NCBI GenBank assembly: GCA_018821305.1
Contig: JAHJMN010000212.1
Span: 1-57,918, forward strand
Origin: Myxococcota bacterium
GTDB taxonomy: Bacteria > Myxococcota_A > Polyangia > HGW-17
Length of the DNA stretch: 57,918 bases
Direction of reading: 5' to 3'
Of this stretch, positions 36,089-44,235 are shown one piece after another. How positions within the stretch are numbered: position 1 is the stretch's first letter; each line of letters starts with the position of its first letter. The translations under genes were made by a program, and so were the position numbers. The notes under the pieces are model-generated. The model did not search any database. It was not told the DNA's origin and saw only the letters and a program-made list of their open reading frames with translations.

Positions 36089-36664
36089 TTAGTAGTTTTC
36101 CGGATCAAGCATAAAATATGCCTGTGGGTGCTGACAAACGGGGCACATCTTCGGTGCTTCAAAGCCTTCATATATGAATCCGCATTTCATGCAAATCCAC
36201 TTGTCTTTTTCCTGTTTTTTGAAAACTTCCTCTTTTTCGACGTTTTCAAGGAGTTTCAGGAAACGTTTTTCGTGTTCGTTTTCAACTTTAGCAAGATTGC
36301 GATAGAACAGGGCTATTTCTTTGAATCCCTCTTTGTCAGCTACTGCTGCAAATTCGGGATAGAGTTTTGTATATTCTTCGTTTTCACCCATGGCAGAAGC
36401 CTTGAGGTTTTCTTTTGTGGTGCCGATGCGGCCTGCGGGATAACATGCAGTAATTTCAAGGTCTCCACCTTCGAGCCATTCAAACATGCGTTTGGCGTGT
36501 TGTTCTTCATTTAAAGCTGTTTCAAGGAAGAGAGCTGAGATCTGCTCGTAGCCTTCTTTTTTGGCTACTTTTGCAAAGAATGTATAGCGATTTTTTGCCT
36601 GTGATTCCCCGGCAAAACTTTTGAGTAAATTCTTTTCTGTTTCAGTTCCTTTTACACTTGCCAT
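36089..36664 (-). CDS. Rubrerythrin
   Basis: 191 residues: ferritin-like domain (about 1-145; SFAGESQAKNRYTFF, ETALNEEQHAKRMFEW, VADKEGFKEIALFYRNLAKVENEHEKRFLKLL) followed by a rubredoxin-like Fe(Cys)4 domain (ICMKCGFIYEG and CPVCQHPQAYF). This is a canonical peroxide-reducing rubrerythrin of anaerobes and microaerophiles. The ATG at 36664 has GGAGG seven bases upstream; an upstream in-frame start is not needed. First gene of the oxidative-stress cluster. The gap 36698-36971 shows no gene. Confidence 0.93.
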   Translation of the reverse strand: MASVKGTETEKNLLKSFAGESQAKNRYTFFAKVAKKEGYEQISALFLETALNEEQHAKRMFEWLEGGDLEITACYPAGRIGTTKENLKASAMGENEEYTKLYPEFAAVADKEGFKEIALFYRNLAKVENEHEKRFLKLLENVEKEEVFKKQEKDKWICMKCGFIYEGFEAPKMCPVCQHPQAYFMLDPENY

Positions 36665-36909
36665 ATTGACCTCCGAAGTTTGTGAAATAACGTTCAATGT
36701 TTTGAATCTACCAAAATTGAGAACAGATGAAAACGTGATCCCGATTCCGGACAGAAACCTTGTAACGCGAAAACACTAGCTGAAAAAAGTTTTGAAATCA
36801 AGAATAAAAGTTCCGGATTAGAATCTGAAGTCCGAAATCGATAAATAAGACAATTAAAACAAATTGTTGAATATGCAGGACGCGTTTTGTTGAAAAGAAA
36901 TAACATCCC

Positions 36910-36937
36910 TTGAAAGCAGTCTTTTTTGTGGCATACT
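36910..36937 (+). promoter_or_regulatory. Candidate sigma70-type promoter
   Basis: TTGAAA (36910-36915), 16-base spacer, CATACT (36932-36937), 35 bases before the lipoprotein ATG at 36972. The -10 is one mismatch from TATACT. Plausible driver of that gene. Confidence 0.4.
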
Positions 36938-36971
36938 GAATACCGACGTTACACATAAAGGAGGTCTTGAA

Positions 36972-38198
36972 ATGAAAAAACTTATTATCTTATCTGCGCT
37001 TATTCTCACCTTCGGATGCGATGATGCATCCAACTCTTCCAATAACAGTAACAACAACAATCGGGATGATCACTGCGACGATGGAACAACGCCCACTTGT
37101 GACATGGCTGAGCCTCAGTGTCTTGGCCCTTACATTCTCGCCTGGCGCGATAACTGCTACGTTTGTGTTAATTCAGATACCTGCGAACCATGGCAGGGGC
37201 CCAATGTATGCGAATCCGATGCCGAATGTGGTGTTGATTCCTGGTGCAATCCCTGTGGCGGAGCATCCTGTCCCGGATGTACCGATTGCGTTGGGGCGTG
37301 CACTGCTCACAGTTGTGAAACCCAGCCAATTGAAGAACTGCAATGCAATGCCCTGAGGCCCGAATGTGGCGAAAACGGACTTGCAATTATCCGCGATGGT
37401 TGCTGGGTCTGCGTTGACAGCGTAACTTGCGCTGACTGGCGTGACGATCACTGCGACGACGGAACAGAGCCTACATGTCTCATGGAAGAACCAGAATGTG
37501 ACAACGGAACAATTTTAGCATACATCGACAGCTGCTATTACTGTGTAAATCCTGATACCTGTCTGCCTCCAGGATCCCACGAGTGTGACATGGATGCCGA
37601 TTGCGAAACGGATCAGTACTGCAATCCCTGTGGTACTTCTTCATGTCCGGATTGCGAGGATTGTCTGCGTGCCTGCACTGACAACCCATGTGCCACGGAA
37701 GAACCGCTTGCCTGCTACGCAATCCGTCCCGACTGCGGCCCCGGCTGGACAGCAGTTGTTGTGGACGGTTGCTGGCGATGCGCCGATATGGAAAACGAAT
37801 GCACAATGGAACTCGACGAAGACTGCAACGACGGAACCGAGGCCCTTTGTAATATGATTCAGCCCGAGTGCGGCGCCGACGAAATTCTGGCTGTTCAGAA
37901 TAATTGCTGGGTTTGTGCAAATCCTGCAACCTGTATGCCCTGGGGCGAAACGGACGGTTGCAGTTCCGATGCAGACTGTCGAGTGGAAGACTACTGTAAT
38001 CCCTGCGCATCTTCCTCATGTCCCACTTGCGAAGACTGCATTGCTGCCTGTACGCCTCACGACTGCATAACCGAATACATCCTTTACTGCGATGAGGAAC
38101 GTCCCGACTGCGAAGAAGGTTATGTTCCAATCATTTACGAAGGCTGCTGGACCTGCGCCGATCTCGAAGGCAACGACTTCTGCGTCCCAATGAACTAG
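36972..38198 (+). CDS. Cys-rich repeat lipoprotein with Asn-rich linker
   Basis: 408 residues. Signal MKKLIILSALILTFGC gives lipidated Cys16, then a Ser/Asn linker. The body has three tandem copies of a roughly 120-residue unit, each with (H/N)CDDGTxxxCxMxxPxC, NCWVCxNPxTC, SDADCxxxxYCNPCxxxSCPxCxDCxxACT and a closing ERPDCxxGxxxxxxxGCWxCAD. About 60 cysteines suggest a rigid disulfide-rich surface rod. AAAGGAGG lies before the ATG. The stop codon TAG is the start of the adjacent family A repeat. Base composition is richer in G+C than the genes upstream. Confidence 0.85.
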   Translation: MKKLIILSALILTFGCDDASNSSNNSNNNNRDDHCDDGTTPTCDMAEPQCLGPYILAWRDNCYVCVNSDTCEPWQGPNVCESDAECGVDSWCNPCGGASCPGCTDCVGACTAHSCETQPIEELQCNALRPECGENGLAIIRDGCWVCVDSVTCADWRDDHCDDGTEPTCLMEEPECDNGTILAYIDSCYYCVNPDTCLPPGSHECDMDADCETDQYCNPCGTSSCPDCEDCLRACTDNPCATEEPLACYAIRPDCGPGWTAVVVDGCWRCADMENECTMELDEDCNDGTEALCNMIQPECGADEILAVQNNCWVCANPATCMPWGETDGCSSDADCRVEDYCNPCASSSCPTCEDCIAACTPHDCITEYILYCDEERPDCEEGYVPIIYEGCWTCADLEGNDFCVPMN

Positions 38199-38442
38199 AC
38201 GGCTTCCTGAGTAATACGATTGTGACTCGTTTTAAAGAAATGCTTCAGGAATGAGCCCCCTGATTTCCTGTTCCTGCTACTGCTTACCTGTATCCCTGAA
38301 ATTTTAAACAGGGACTCAGGCAGTCAGGCAATCAGGATCAGGCTCAGGTCATAAACATTCAATATCAAAGCATAATTACAAAGACCGAAAGCAAGTATTC
38401 ACTCTTTAGATTTCGATCCTTTTACTCATGAAGCGGTCTAGA
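38195..38442 (-). repeat. Family A palindromic repeat, copy A3
   Basis: Inverted relative to A1. Begins CTAGACGGCTTCCTGAGTAATACG and ends CGATCCTTTTACTCATGAAGCGGTCTAG, with CCTG then CAGG arms. The first TAG is the stop codon of the lipoprotein gene. The right end touches repeat C2. Confidence 0.75.
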
Positions 38443-38600
38443 CCCAATGCTGATCGGATAGTGAAATTTCGAGTAAATTAGTCAATAAATACAACATTGT
38501 AAATAAATTACAGGTAAACAGGGAATCAGGTAAACAGGGGTCAGGAACAGCGGTTAACCATTCAATATAAATTAATTTATACCGCTTACTGAATTATATC
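38439..38600 (+). repeat. Family C repeat, copy C2
   Basis: TAGACCCAATGCTGATCGG at the left, a CAGG-rich stretch, and ACCGCTTACTGAATTATA at the right. It overlaps the end of the DnaQ-like gene: on the minus strand the stop TAA of that gene is inside the right end. Together with A3 it fills the gap 38199-38593. Confidence 0.6.
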
Positions 38601-39463
38601 AGGGGGTAGATTGCGCGGATTTTATCAAAGCGGAAAGTTCGTATTTCGTTACTTCGATGATCCCGGGCTTCGAGATAATCGAGATTATCAATACTGTAGG
38701 CTCCCATCAGTGTCACCGGCCAGCGATAAATATTGTCACCGGAAAGGTACTCAATCTCAACTTCTGCTTTTGTCACCAGTCCGAAACGTAGAAAATTCCA
38801 TCTCGGCGGAAAAGATTCCACAGGGCCCGCCGTCGTTCCCAGGGTGGAGATGGCACCGTAGCGTTTGAGGTCTCCGAAATTGTCCTCATTCATCAATATT
38901 AACCGGTTACACAAATATAGAAAAAGTTCCGCCGTCGCATTTACGTCGGACTCAGCTGTGTGGGCACGTTCATGCTTGATTCCCAGTTCCTTTGCCAGAG
39001 CTCCAAGAGCATAGCTTTCCTGATTTTCCAGAAGTGAACGACTCATTTTCAGTGTGTCTATAATGGGAAAACGGGGAATGAACATATTATGTCGCGCGGC
39101 TTCCGTTGAAATAATACCTTCATCAAAGGAGGAATTGTGGGCAACTAAAATGCGATTTTTAAAAATCGGTAGAATCTTTTTCAAAACCACATCTGCCGCA
39201 GGGGCAGTTTTAACATCCGCATTGGAAATTCCGTGGATTTTTGTCGCATCAGGAGGGATGGGAATTTGCGGATTCACCCTGTGGACGATGGTTTTTCCAT
39301 CTTCAATGCCCCCAACTATCCTGCAGGCAATTTCCACCATGCGGCTGCCTTTCCATGTTCCGCAAGTTTCCGTATCGACTACGGCAAATTCAAGTTCTCC
39401 GATGTGAGCATCGTCCGGTGGTAGAGCTATGTCTTTATTAAGTTTATGATCATAATTAAACAT
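38594..39463 (-). CDS. DEDDh 3'-5' exonuclease fused to a WYL-like domain
   Basis: 289 residues. Residues about 25-190 are a DnaQ/PolC-type exonuclease with all catalytic residues: Asp30 and Glu32 (VVDTET), Asp114 (HNSSFDE), His168 and Asp173 (HTAESD). Residues about 225-289 (VEIEYLSGDN... LEARDHRSNEIRTFRFDKIRAIYPL) look like a WYL-type ligand-binding module. This combination is uncommon; the WYL part might sense nucleic-acid ligands. No clear Shine-Dalgarno precedes the ATG at 39463. The stop is inside a repeat. Confidence 0.8.
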   Translation of the reverse strand: MFNYDHKLNKDIALPPDDAHIGELEFAVVDTETCGTWKGSRMVEIACRIVGGIEDGKTIVHRVNPQIPIPPDATKIHGISNADVKTAPAADVVLKKILPIFKNRILVAHNSSFDEGIISTEAARHNMFIPRFPIIDTLKMSRSLLENQESYALGALAKELGIKHERAHTAESDVNATAELFLYLCNRLILMNEDNFGDLKRYGAISTLGTTAGPVESFPPRWNFLRFGLVTKAEVEIEYLSGDNIYRWPVTLMGAYSIDNLDYLEARDHRSNEIRTFRFDKIRAIYPLI

Positions 39464-39514
39464 ACAGTTGTTTTAGCGGAAAAAAAGCACGAAGCAAATT
39501 TTGATACTTTCCCG

Positions 39515-39784
39515 CAGTCCTGAGCAATACGATTGTGACTCGTTTTAAAGAAATGCTTCAGGAATGAGCCACCTCTATGGTATTCCGCTGCGCGAAATTG
39601 CCTTCCTGTTTTCCTGTTCCTGCTGCTGATTTTCTGGTTACCTGAAATTTTAAACAGGAACTCAGGTAGTCAGGCAAACAGGATCAGGATCAGGTCATAA
39701 ACATTCAACATCAAAGCATAATTACAACATATTGAGGCAAATATTCACTTTTTAGATTTCGATCCTTTTACTCAGGATAGTAAC
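39515..39784 (-). repeat. Family A palindromic repeat, copy A4
   Basis: Begins CAGTCCTGAGCAATACG and ends TTTACTCAGGATAGTAAC; arms are CCTG-rich then CAGG-rich. It carries the small nested hairpin module D (TATTCCGCTGCGCGAAATTGCC) at 39570-39602. It occupies most of the gap 39464-39868. Confidence 0.7.
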
Positions 39785-39807
39785 TAAAAAAAAGTAACGA
39801 AAATAAA

Positions 39808-39837
39808 TTGACTGAATAGTTGAACCCAAAGTATTAT
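39808..39837 (+). promoter_or_regulatory. Candidate sigma70-type promoter
   Basis: TTGACT (39808-39813), 18-base spacer, TATTAT (39832-39837), about 30 bases before the lipoprotein ATG at 39869. A good match to the housekeeping consensus. Confidence 0.45.
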
Positions 39838-39868
39838 TACCGCAACACACATTTGAAAGGAGATTCCA

Positions 39869-40357
39869 ATGTATCGATTATTAACCCTTTTCGTTGGTTT
39901 AGGCCTCGTTTTTTCCGCCGTAAGTTGTACAAGCCATAAAAAAGCTAAAAACTATAATAAATACCTGGATACGGCAAAACCAATCTGGGAAAAATTCATG
40001 AAAGAAGACAAAGAATTTGTCACCTGGATGTCCGGATACACAAAAGAAAAACATGACGATTATAAAAAGAAAGTAAATGAGTTTATTACTCGAATTGAGG
40101 GACGGATAAAAGAAATTGAAAATATTGAAATTAAAGACGATGATGTAAAGATCTTTAAAAAACTCAATGTTCAGGCTATGGGCCATGTTGTTGAAGTATA
40201 TAAAGAAGTAAAAAGGGTTCTCGAAGCAGGGGGAAAACCGGACTACTCAGAGAAGATTAAGACTCTCTACGGTAGTTTCAAAACAACCCACGAAGAATTT
40301 TTCAAAGAGAGAGGAAAGTATTTCAAAAAGTACAACCTCAAGGATCGAAAAGAGTAG
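39869..40357 (+). CDS. Charged helical lipoprotein (paralogue 1)
   Basis: 162 residues. Signal with lipobox FSAVSC (Cys20). The mature part is nearly all charged helix (Lys/Glu-rich), with the marker ending KKYNLKDRKE. It is a clear relative of the next gene: both have KAKxxxxYxxxAxxxxxxxxxExxxxxxWMxxYxKExHxxYK and LKDRxx ends. Function unknown; the coiled, charged form suggests a periplasmic spacer or binding partner. AAAGGAG is before the ATG. Confidence 0.75.
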   Translation: MYRLLTLFVGLGLVFSAVSCTSHKKAKNYNKYLDTAKPIWEKFMKEDKEFVTWMSGYTKEKHDDYKKKVNEFITRIEGRIKEIENIEIKDDDVKIFKKLNVQAMGHVVEVYKEVKRVLEAGGKPDYSEKIKTLYGSFKTTHEEFFKERGKYFKKYNLKDRKE

Positions 40358-40360
40358 TTT

Positions 40361-40852
40361 ATGTCACACCGATACCTTCTGATATCACTGGTTTTAGTAG
40401 CAACAGTAATTGCCGGTTGCCAGAGAAGCAAAAAGGCAGCTAAAAAGTTTAATGATTATAACGATAAAGCCACCGTTTTAATGACGCAAATGCAAAATGA
40501 GCTTATTGCTTATGAGAAATGGATGCGGCAATACTCAAAGGAAGATCATTCTTCATACAAGGCAGAAATCAAAAACCGAATCGCCAAAATGAGAAAGATA
40601 CTTAAAGATCTGAACGCAATTGAGGTTGCAGACAAGGAAATTGAAGATTTCCGAGGGATTCAGAGAAAAGCTGTTGAGAAAATGATCCAGATATTCAATC
40701 TGCACCGAAGTATGCTTAACAGTGGTGCTCCGCCCTTTGCAACGGATGAAGTGAAAAAACTATTTGGAGAATACCGGGCGCTGATTACAGATTTTCAACA
40801 AAAACGCGACAAATTCAAAAAGAAATACCGCCTTAAAGATCGCCGGAATTAG
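40361..40852 (+). CDS. Charged helical lipoprotein (paralogue 2)
   Basis: 163 residues, lipobox VIAGC (Cys20), and the same helical layout as the gene three bases upstream, ending KKYRLKDRRN. The two are tandem duplicates co-transcribed. The stop codon (TAG, 40850-40852) is the beginning of a family B end (TTAGTTAATGTCCTG). Function unknown. Confidence 0.75.
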   Translation: MSHRYLLISLVLVATVIAGCQRSKKAAKKFNDYNDKATVLMTQMQNELIAYEKWMRQYSKEDHSSYKAEIKNRIAKMRKILKDLNAIEVADKEIEDFRGIQRKAVEKMIQIFNLHRSMLNSGAPPFATDEVKKLFGEYRALITDFQQKRDKFKKKYRLKDRRN

Positions 40853-41070
40853 TTAATGTCCTGTAATACGATCTTTTCAATTATTAATTGATATTGAATG
40901 GTTACGCCCTGATCCTGATCCTGTTTACCTGACTTCCTGATCCCCTGTTAAAAAAATCAGGTATTCTGGAAATCAGTAGCTGGAACAGGAAAACAGGTAG
41001 GCAATTTCGCGCAGCGGAATGCCATAGAGGGGGCTCTTTCCTGAAGTGTTTCTTTAAAACGAGTATTTTC
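40848..41070 (+). repeat. Hybrid repeat: family B end joined to a family A core (A5)
   Basis: TTAGTTAATGTCCTGTAATACGATC (B end) leads into the family A interior (AATTGATATTGAATGGTTACGCC, CCTG then CAGG arms, hairpin module D at 40999-41031, and CTGAAGTGTTTCTTTAAAACGAGT) but lacks the family A right terminus. The gap 41071-41347 (gcv leader) holds only AT-rich DNA and a possible promoter. Confidence 0.6.
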
Positions 41071-41294
41071 TCGTGGGAAATTTCACGGATTTTTTTTGCC
41101 TTCCGACAGTTATCGGGAATTTTCCCCAAACTCGACAAATATTTTCTGTCCTGAATAATTTTAAAATAGAAAAACAGGCATATAAATAATTCATTCATTA
41201 CAACGGTATATGTGCCTTAATCCGTAGTTTTCCATATTTATAAAACTGATGTTTTTTCACGAATAAAATCCCTGCCAGTTTTTCAGGATTTTCC

Positions 41295-41321
41295 TTGACG
41301 AAAAGGGTTGTTTGATAAATT
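41295..41321 (+). promoter_or_regulatory. Tentative gcv promoter
   Basis: TTGACG (41295-41300), 15-base spacer, TAAATT (41316-41321), about 26 bases before the gcvT ATG. The spacer is short, so this is a weak call. Confidence 0.25.
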
Positions 41322-41347
41322 CTACCTGCGAAAGGAACGGGAAAACC

Positions 41348-42457
41348 ATGTCAGAAGCAAAGAAAACACCGTATTATGATTTTCATGTGTCGCAGGGAGC
41401 TAAAATTGTAGATTTTGTCGGGTTTCTGATGCCCATGCAGTATGAGGGCATTAAAAAAGAACATATGGCTGTCAGGCAGCAGGCAGGGCTTTTTGATGTG
41501 GCCCACATGGGGGAAATACTTTTCAAAGGTGAAGGCGCTTTAGATACAGTTAATGCCCTCATTACTAATGATCTGAACCTTATTCCTGATAATCATGCCC
41601 TTTATACGCCCATCTGCTATGAAAATGGCGGAATCGTCGACGACTGCATTGTATATAAACGCAGTGCTTCGGACATTATGATCGTTGTTAACGCTTCCAA
41701 TAAAGATAAAGATTACAAATGGATGCTCGATAATTATAAAGGCGTTAAACCCATTGACCAGAGTGATGACTGGGCTCTTTTAGCACTTCAGGGACCCGAT
41801 GCCGAACATATTATGCATCACGCATTTGATGCGGATCTTTCCTCAATTCCCGGGTTCGGTCTTGGCTGGATCAATGCCTTTGGGCAGCAAATCATGGTCG
41901 CTCGTACGGGTTATACCGGTGAAGATGGGTTCGAAATCTTTGTACCCACGCAGTTTGCATCCGCCGCTTACGAAACAATTATGAATGCCGGCAAACCTCA
42001 CGGCATGGTTGCCGCGGGCCTCGGCGCACGGGATACCCTTCGTCTTGAAGCAAGACTCTGGCTTTACGGAAACGATATCGACGCAACAACAACGCCCCTT
42101 GAAGCGGGTATGAATTTTACCCTCAAGTTTGATAATCATGACTTTATCGGTCGCGCTGCCCTTTTAAAACAGAAGGAAGAAGGCCTCAAACGTAAACTCG
42201 TCGGTTTCAAGGCCACGGGAAAAGGCATTCCCCGGGAACACTTCAATGTCCTGGACAAAATGCCCTCAGATGGCGGTCGAATCATAGGTCAGGTTACAAG
42301 CGGAACAAAATGTCCCTTCTTGAATGAAAGTGTTGGTCTTGCTTATGTTGAGACAGCATTTTCAAAACCCGGTACGGCTCTCGTTGCAGAACACGACGGT
42401 AAATGTGTGGAAATAGAACTTGTAAAAGGTTCATTTTATAAAAGATCAGGTAAATAA
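41348..42457 (+). CDS. gcvT: Glycine cleavage system T protein (aminomethyltransferase)
   Basis: 369 residues. Transfers the methylene carbon of lipoate-bound aminomethyl from H protein to tetrahydrofolate, releasing ammonia. Typical motifs: VDFVGFLMPMQYEG, AGLFDVAHMGEI, ALQGPDAE, RTGYTGEDGFEIF and AAGLGARDTLRLEA. Length is normal. The ATG at 41348 is favoured over an upstream in-frame start by alignment to the usual N-terminus and a purine-rich stretch (GGAACGGGAAAA). First gene of the gcvT-gcvH-gcvPA-gcvPB operon. Confidence 0.95.
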   Translation: MSEAKKTPYYDFHVSQGAKIVDFVGFLMPMQYEGIKKEHMAVRQQAGLFDVAHMGEILFKGEGALDTVNALITNDLNLIPDNHALYTPICYENGGIVDDCIVYKRSASDIMIVVNASNKDKDYKWMLDNYKGVKPIDQSDDWALLALQGPDAEHIMHHAFDADLSSIPGFGLGWINAFGQQIMVARTGYTGEDGFEIFVPTQFASAAYETIMNAGKPHGMVAAGLGARDTLRLEARLWLYGNDIDATTTPLEAGMNFTLKFDNHDFIGRAALLKQKEEGLKRKLVGFKATGKGIPREHFNVLDKMPSDGGRIIGQVTSGTKCPFLNESVGLAYVETAFSKPGTALVAEHDGKCVEIELVKGSFYKRSGK

Positions 42458-42488
42458 CTACAGTAATAACTACATAAGGAGAAAAACA

Positions 42489-42872
42489 ATGACAAATATT
42501 TCTGAAGGTCTCAAGTATACGAAATCCCATGAATGGTTTGATCCAACCACAGGCAGAATTGGAATCAGTGCATTTGCCGTTGAGCATCTGGGCGATGTAG
42601 TGGAAGTCGATCTCCCGGAAGTCGGTACGGAAATAAGCCAGGGTGACGAACTTGGAACCGTTGAATCCGTTAAAACAGCCAGTGAAGTATACAGCCCCGT
42701 TTCCGGAAAAGTTATCGCTGTTAATGAAGCCCTCGCTGACAGTCCTGAACTTGTTAATGAAAGCCCCTACAACGAAGGCTGGCTTATTGCAGTTGAAATT
42801 GAAAATAATGAAGAACTTGATAGTTTAATGAACTCAGCATCTTATCAGGAACATTGTTCCGAGGAAGAATAA
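42489..42872 (+). CDS. gcvH: Glycine cleavage system H protein
   Basis: 127 residues. Lipoyl carrier that shuttles the aminomethyl group between P, T and L proteins. The lipoylated lysine is Lys62 in TVESVKTASEVYSPVSG; KYTKSHEWF at the start is diagnostic. AAGGAG lies before the ATG. The gene ends one base before gcvPA. Confidence 0.96.
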   Translation: MTNISEGLKYTKSHEWFDPTTGRIGISAFAVEHLGDVVEVDLPEVGTEISQGDELGTVESVKTASEVYSPVSGKVIAVNEALADSPELVNESPYNEGWLIAVEIENNEELDSLMNSASYQEHCSEEE

Positions 42873-42873
42873 T

Positions 42874-44235
42874 ATGCGATATATACCACATTCCGAAGCA
42901 GAAATCAGGGAAATGCTTGGTGTGATTGGTGCCTCTACAGTGGAAGATTTGTTCAGGAGCATTCCTGCCAGTAACCGCTGCATTACAGAAAACCCCTCCC
43001 GAGGACTTCCGGAGCATGATCTTCGTAAATCCCTTGAGGGTCTGGCATCATTAAACCGGCTTCATTCAATATTTATGGCAGGAAGTGGTGCCGTATTCCA
43101 TGCTGTACCCGCCGCCGTGGATAATATTATCTCACGAAGCGAGTTTCTCACGGCCTACACTCCGTATCAACCGGAGATCAGCCAGGGAACTTTACAGGTA
43201 ATCTTTGAATTTCAGTCGACGGTTTGTGAGCTTTTTGGCCTGGATGTGTCAAATGCTTCCATGTATGACGGAGCTTCAGCTCTCGGCGAAGCAGTTCTGA
43301 TGGCAATACGGGTTTTAAAAGAAAAGCGTCGCAGAGTTCTGATTTCCTCTGCAGTTAATCCTAATTACCTGCGGGTTGTGCGCACCATGGTGGAAAGTTT
43401 CGGCGGCATTGATATCGAAATGCTCGGCGTGGACGAAAAAACCGGCGCCACAATATATCCCGATGTTATTGATTCAGATGTTGCTGCCGTGGTCGCTCCG
43501 TATCCGGGATTCTTCGGTGTTGTTGAGAACCTTGCACCCGTAACGGAAAAATGCCGGGCCGCAGGGGCCATTTCCATCTGCTCAATGACGGATATCGCAC
43601 ATCTTTCGATCCTCAAATCCCCCGGGGCCCTTGGTTTTGACATTGCAACGGGTGAAGGTATGGGAATAGCCGGTACATCGGGAATGGGCGGGCCTTCCCT
43701 TGGTCTCATGGCCTGCAAGGACAGTTATATTAAACAGATGCCCGGCAGGATCGTGGGTCAGACTATTGATTCAAACGGACAGACGGGTTATGTCCTTACC
43801 TTAGCGACTCGGGAACAGCACATCAAGCGTGAGAAGGCCACTTCAAACATCTGTTCCAATCAGGCCCTTGTTGCTCTGGCATTTACAGTCCACATGGGAC
43901 TTTTAGGTCGTCAGGGCCTTAGACGAATGGCCGCTGCTTCTCACAGTGGTCTTAAGAAATTGACGGATAAGTTGTTATCAATACCCGGTGTTTCACGGCC
44001 ATTTTCCGGCTCCGTCTTCAACGAGACAACACTCAGTTTTGATTGTGATATTGACGGACTTCGCAAGCATCTTTCTGACAGAGACATTTTATTTGGTGTA
44101 CCAGTACGGTGGTTTTATCCGGATCTCGCCGGCAATGAAAAAATGATCGTCCTTTGCATCACTGAAATAGTCGGTGATGAAGATATCGATGCCGCTGTAT
44201 CTTGCGTATCCGAATATATGGAGGGTTTAAAATGA
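42874..44235 (+). CDS. gcvPA: Glycine dehydrogenase (decarboxylating) subunit 1
   Basis: 453 residues. The N-terminal half of a split P protein, the pyridoxal-phosphate enzyme that decarboxylates glycine. FLTAYTPYQPEISQGTLQ and NASMYDGASALGEA are family hallmarks. The split two-gene form is typical of Gram-positives, archaea and many anaerobes rather than E. coli. It overlaps gcvPB by four bases (ATGA). Confidence 0.95.
   Translation: MRYIPHSEAEIREMLGVIGASTVEDLFRSIPASNRCITENPSRGLPEHDLRKSLEGLASLNRLHSIFMAGSGAVFHAVPAAVDNIISRSEFLTAYTPYQPEISQGTLQVIFEFQSTVCELFGLDVSNASMYDGASALGEAVLMAIRVLKEKRRRVLISSAVNPNYLRVVRTMVESFGGIDIEMLGVDEKTGATIYPDVIDSDVAAVVAPYPGFFGVVENLAPVTEKCRAAGAISICSMTDIAHLSILKSPGALGFDIATGEGMGIAGTSGMGGPSLGLMACKDSYIKQMPGRIVGQTIDSNGQTGYVLTLATREQHIKREKATSNICSNQALVALAFTVHMGLLGRQGLRRMAAASHSGLKKLTDKLLSIPGVSRPFSGSVFNETTLSFDCDIDGLRKHLSDRDILFGVPVRWFYPDLAGNEKMIVLCITEIVGDEDIDAAVSCVSEYMEGLK

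Noticed and set aside
35-41070. Insertion sequences carrying a transposase
   Set aside because: None of the repeat copies contains an ORF of plausible size; they can only be non-autonomous.
41071-41347. Glycine riboswitch upstream of gcvT
   Set aside because: I could not find the paired aptamer core or a terminator/anti-terminator; the leader is AT-rich and unstructured by eye.
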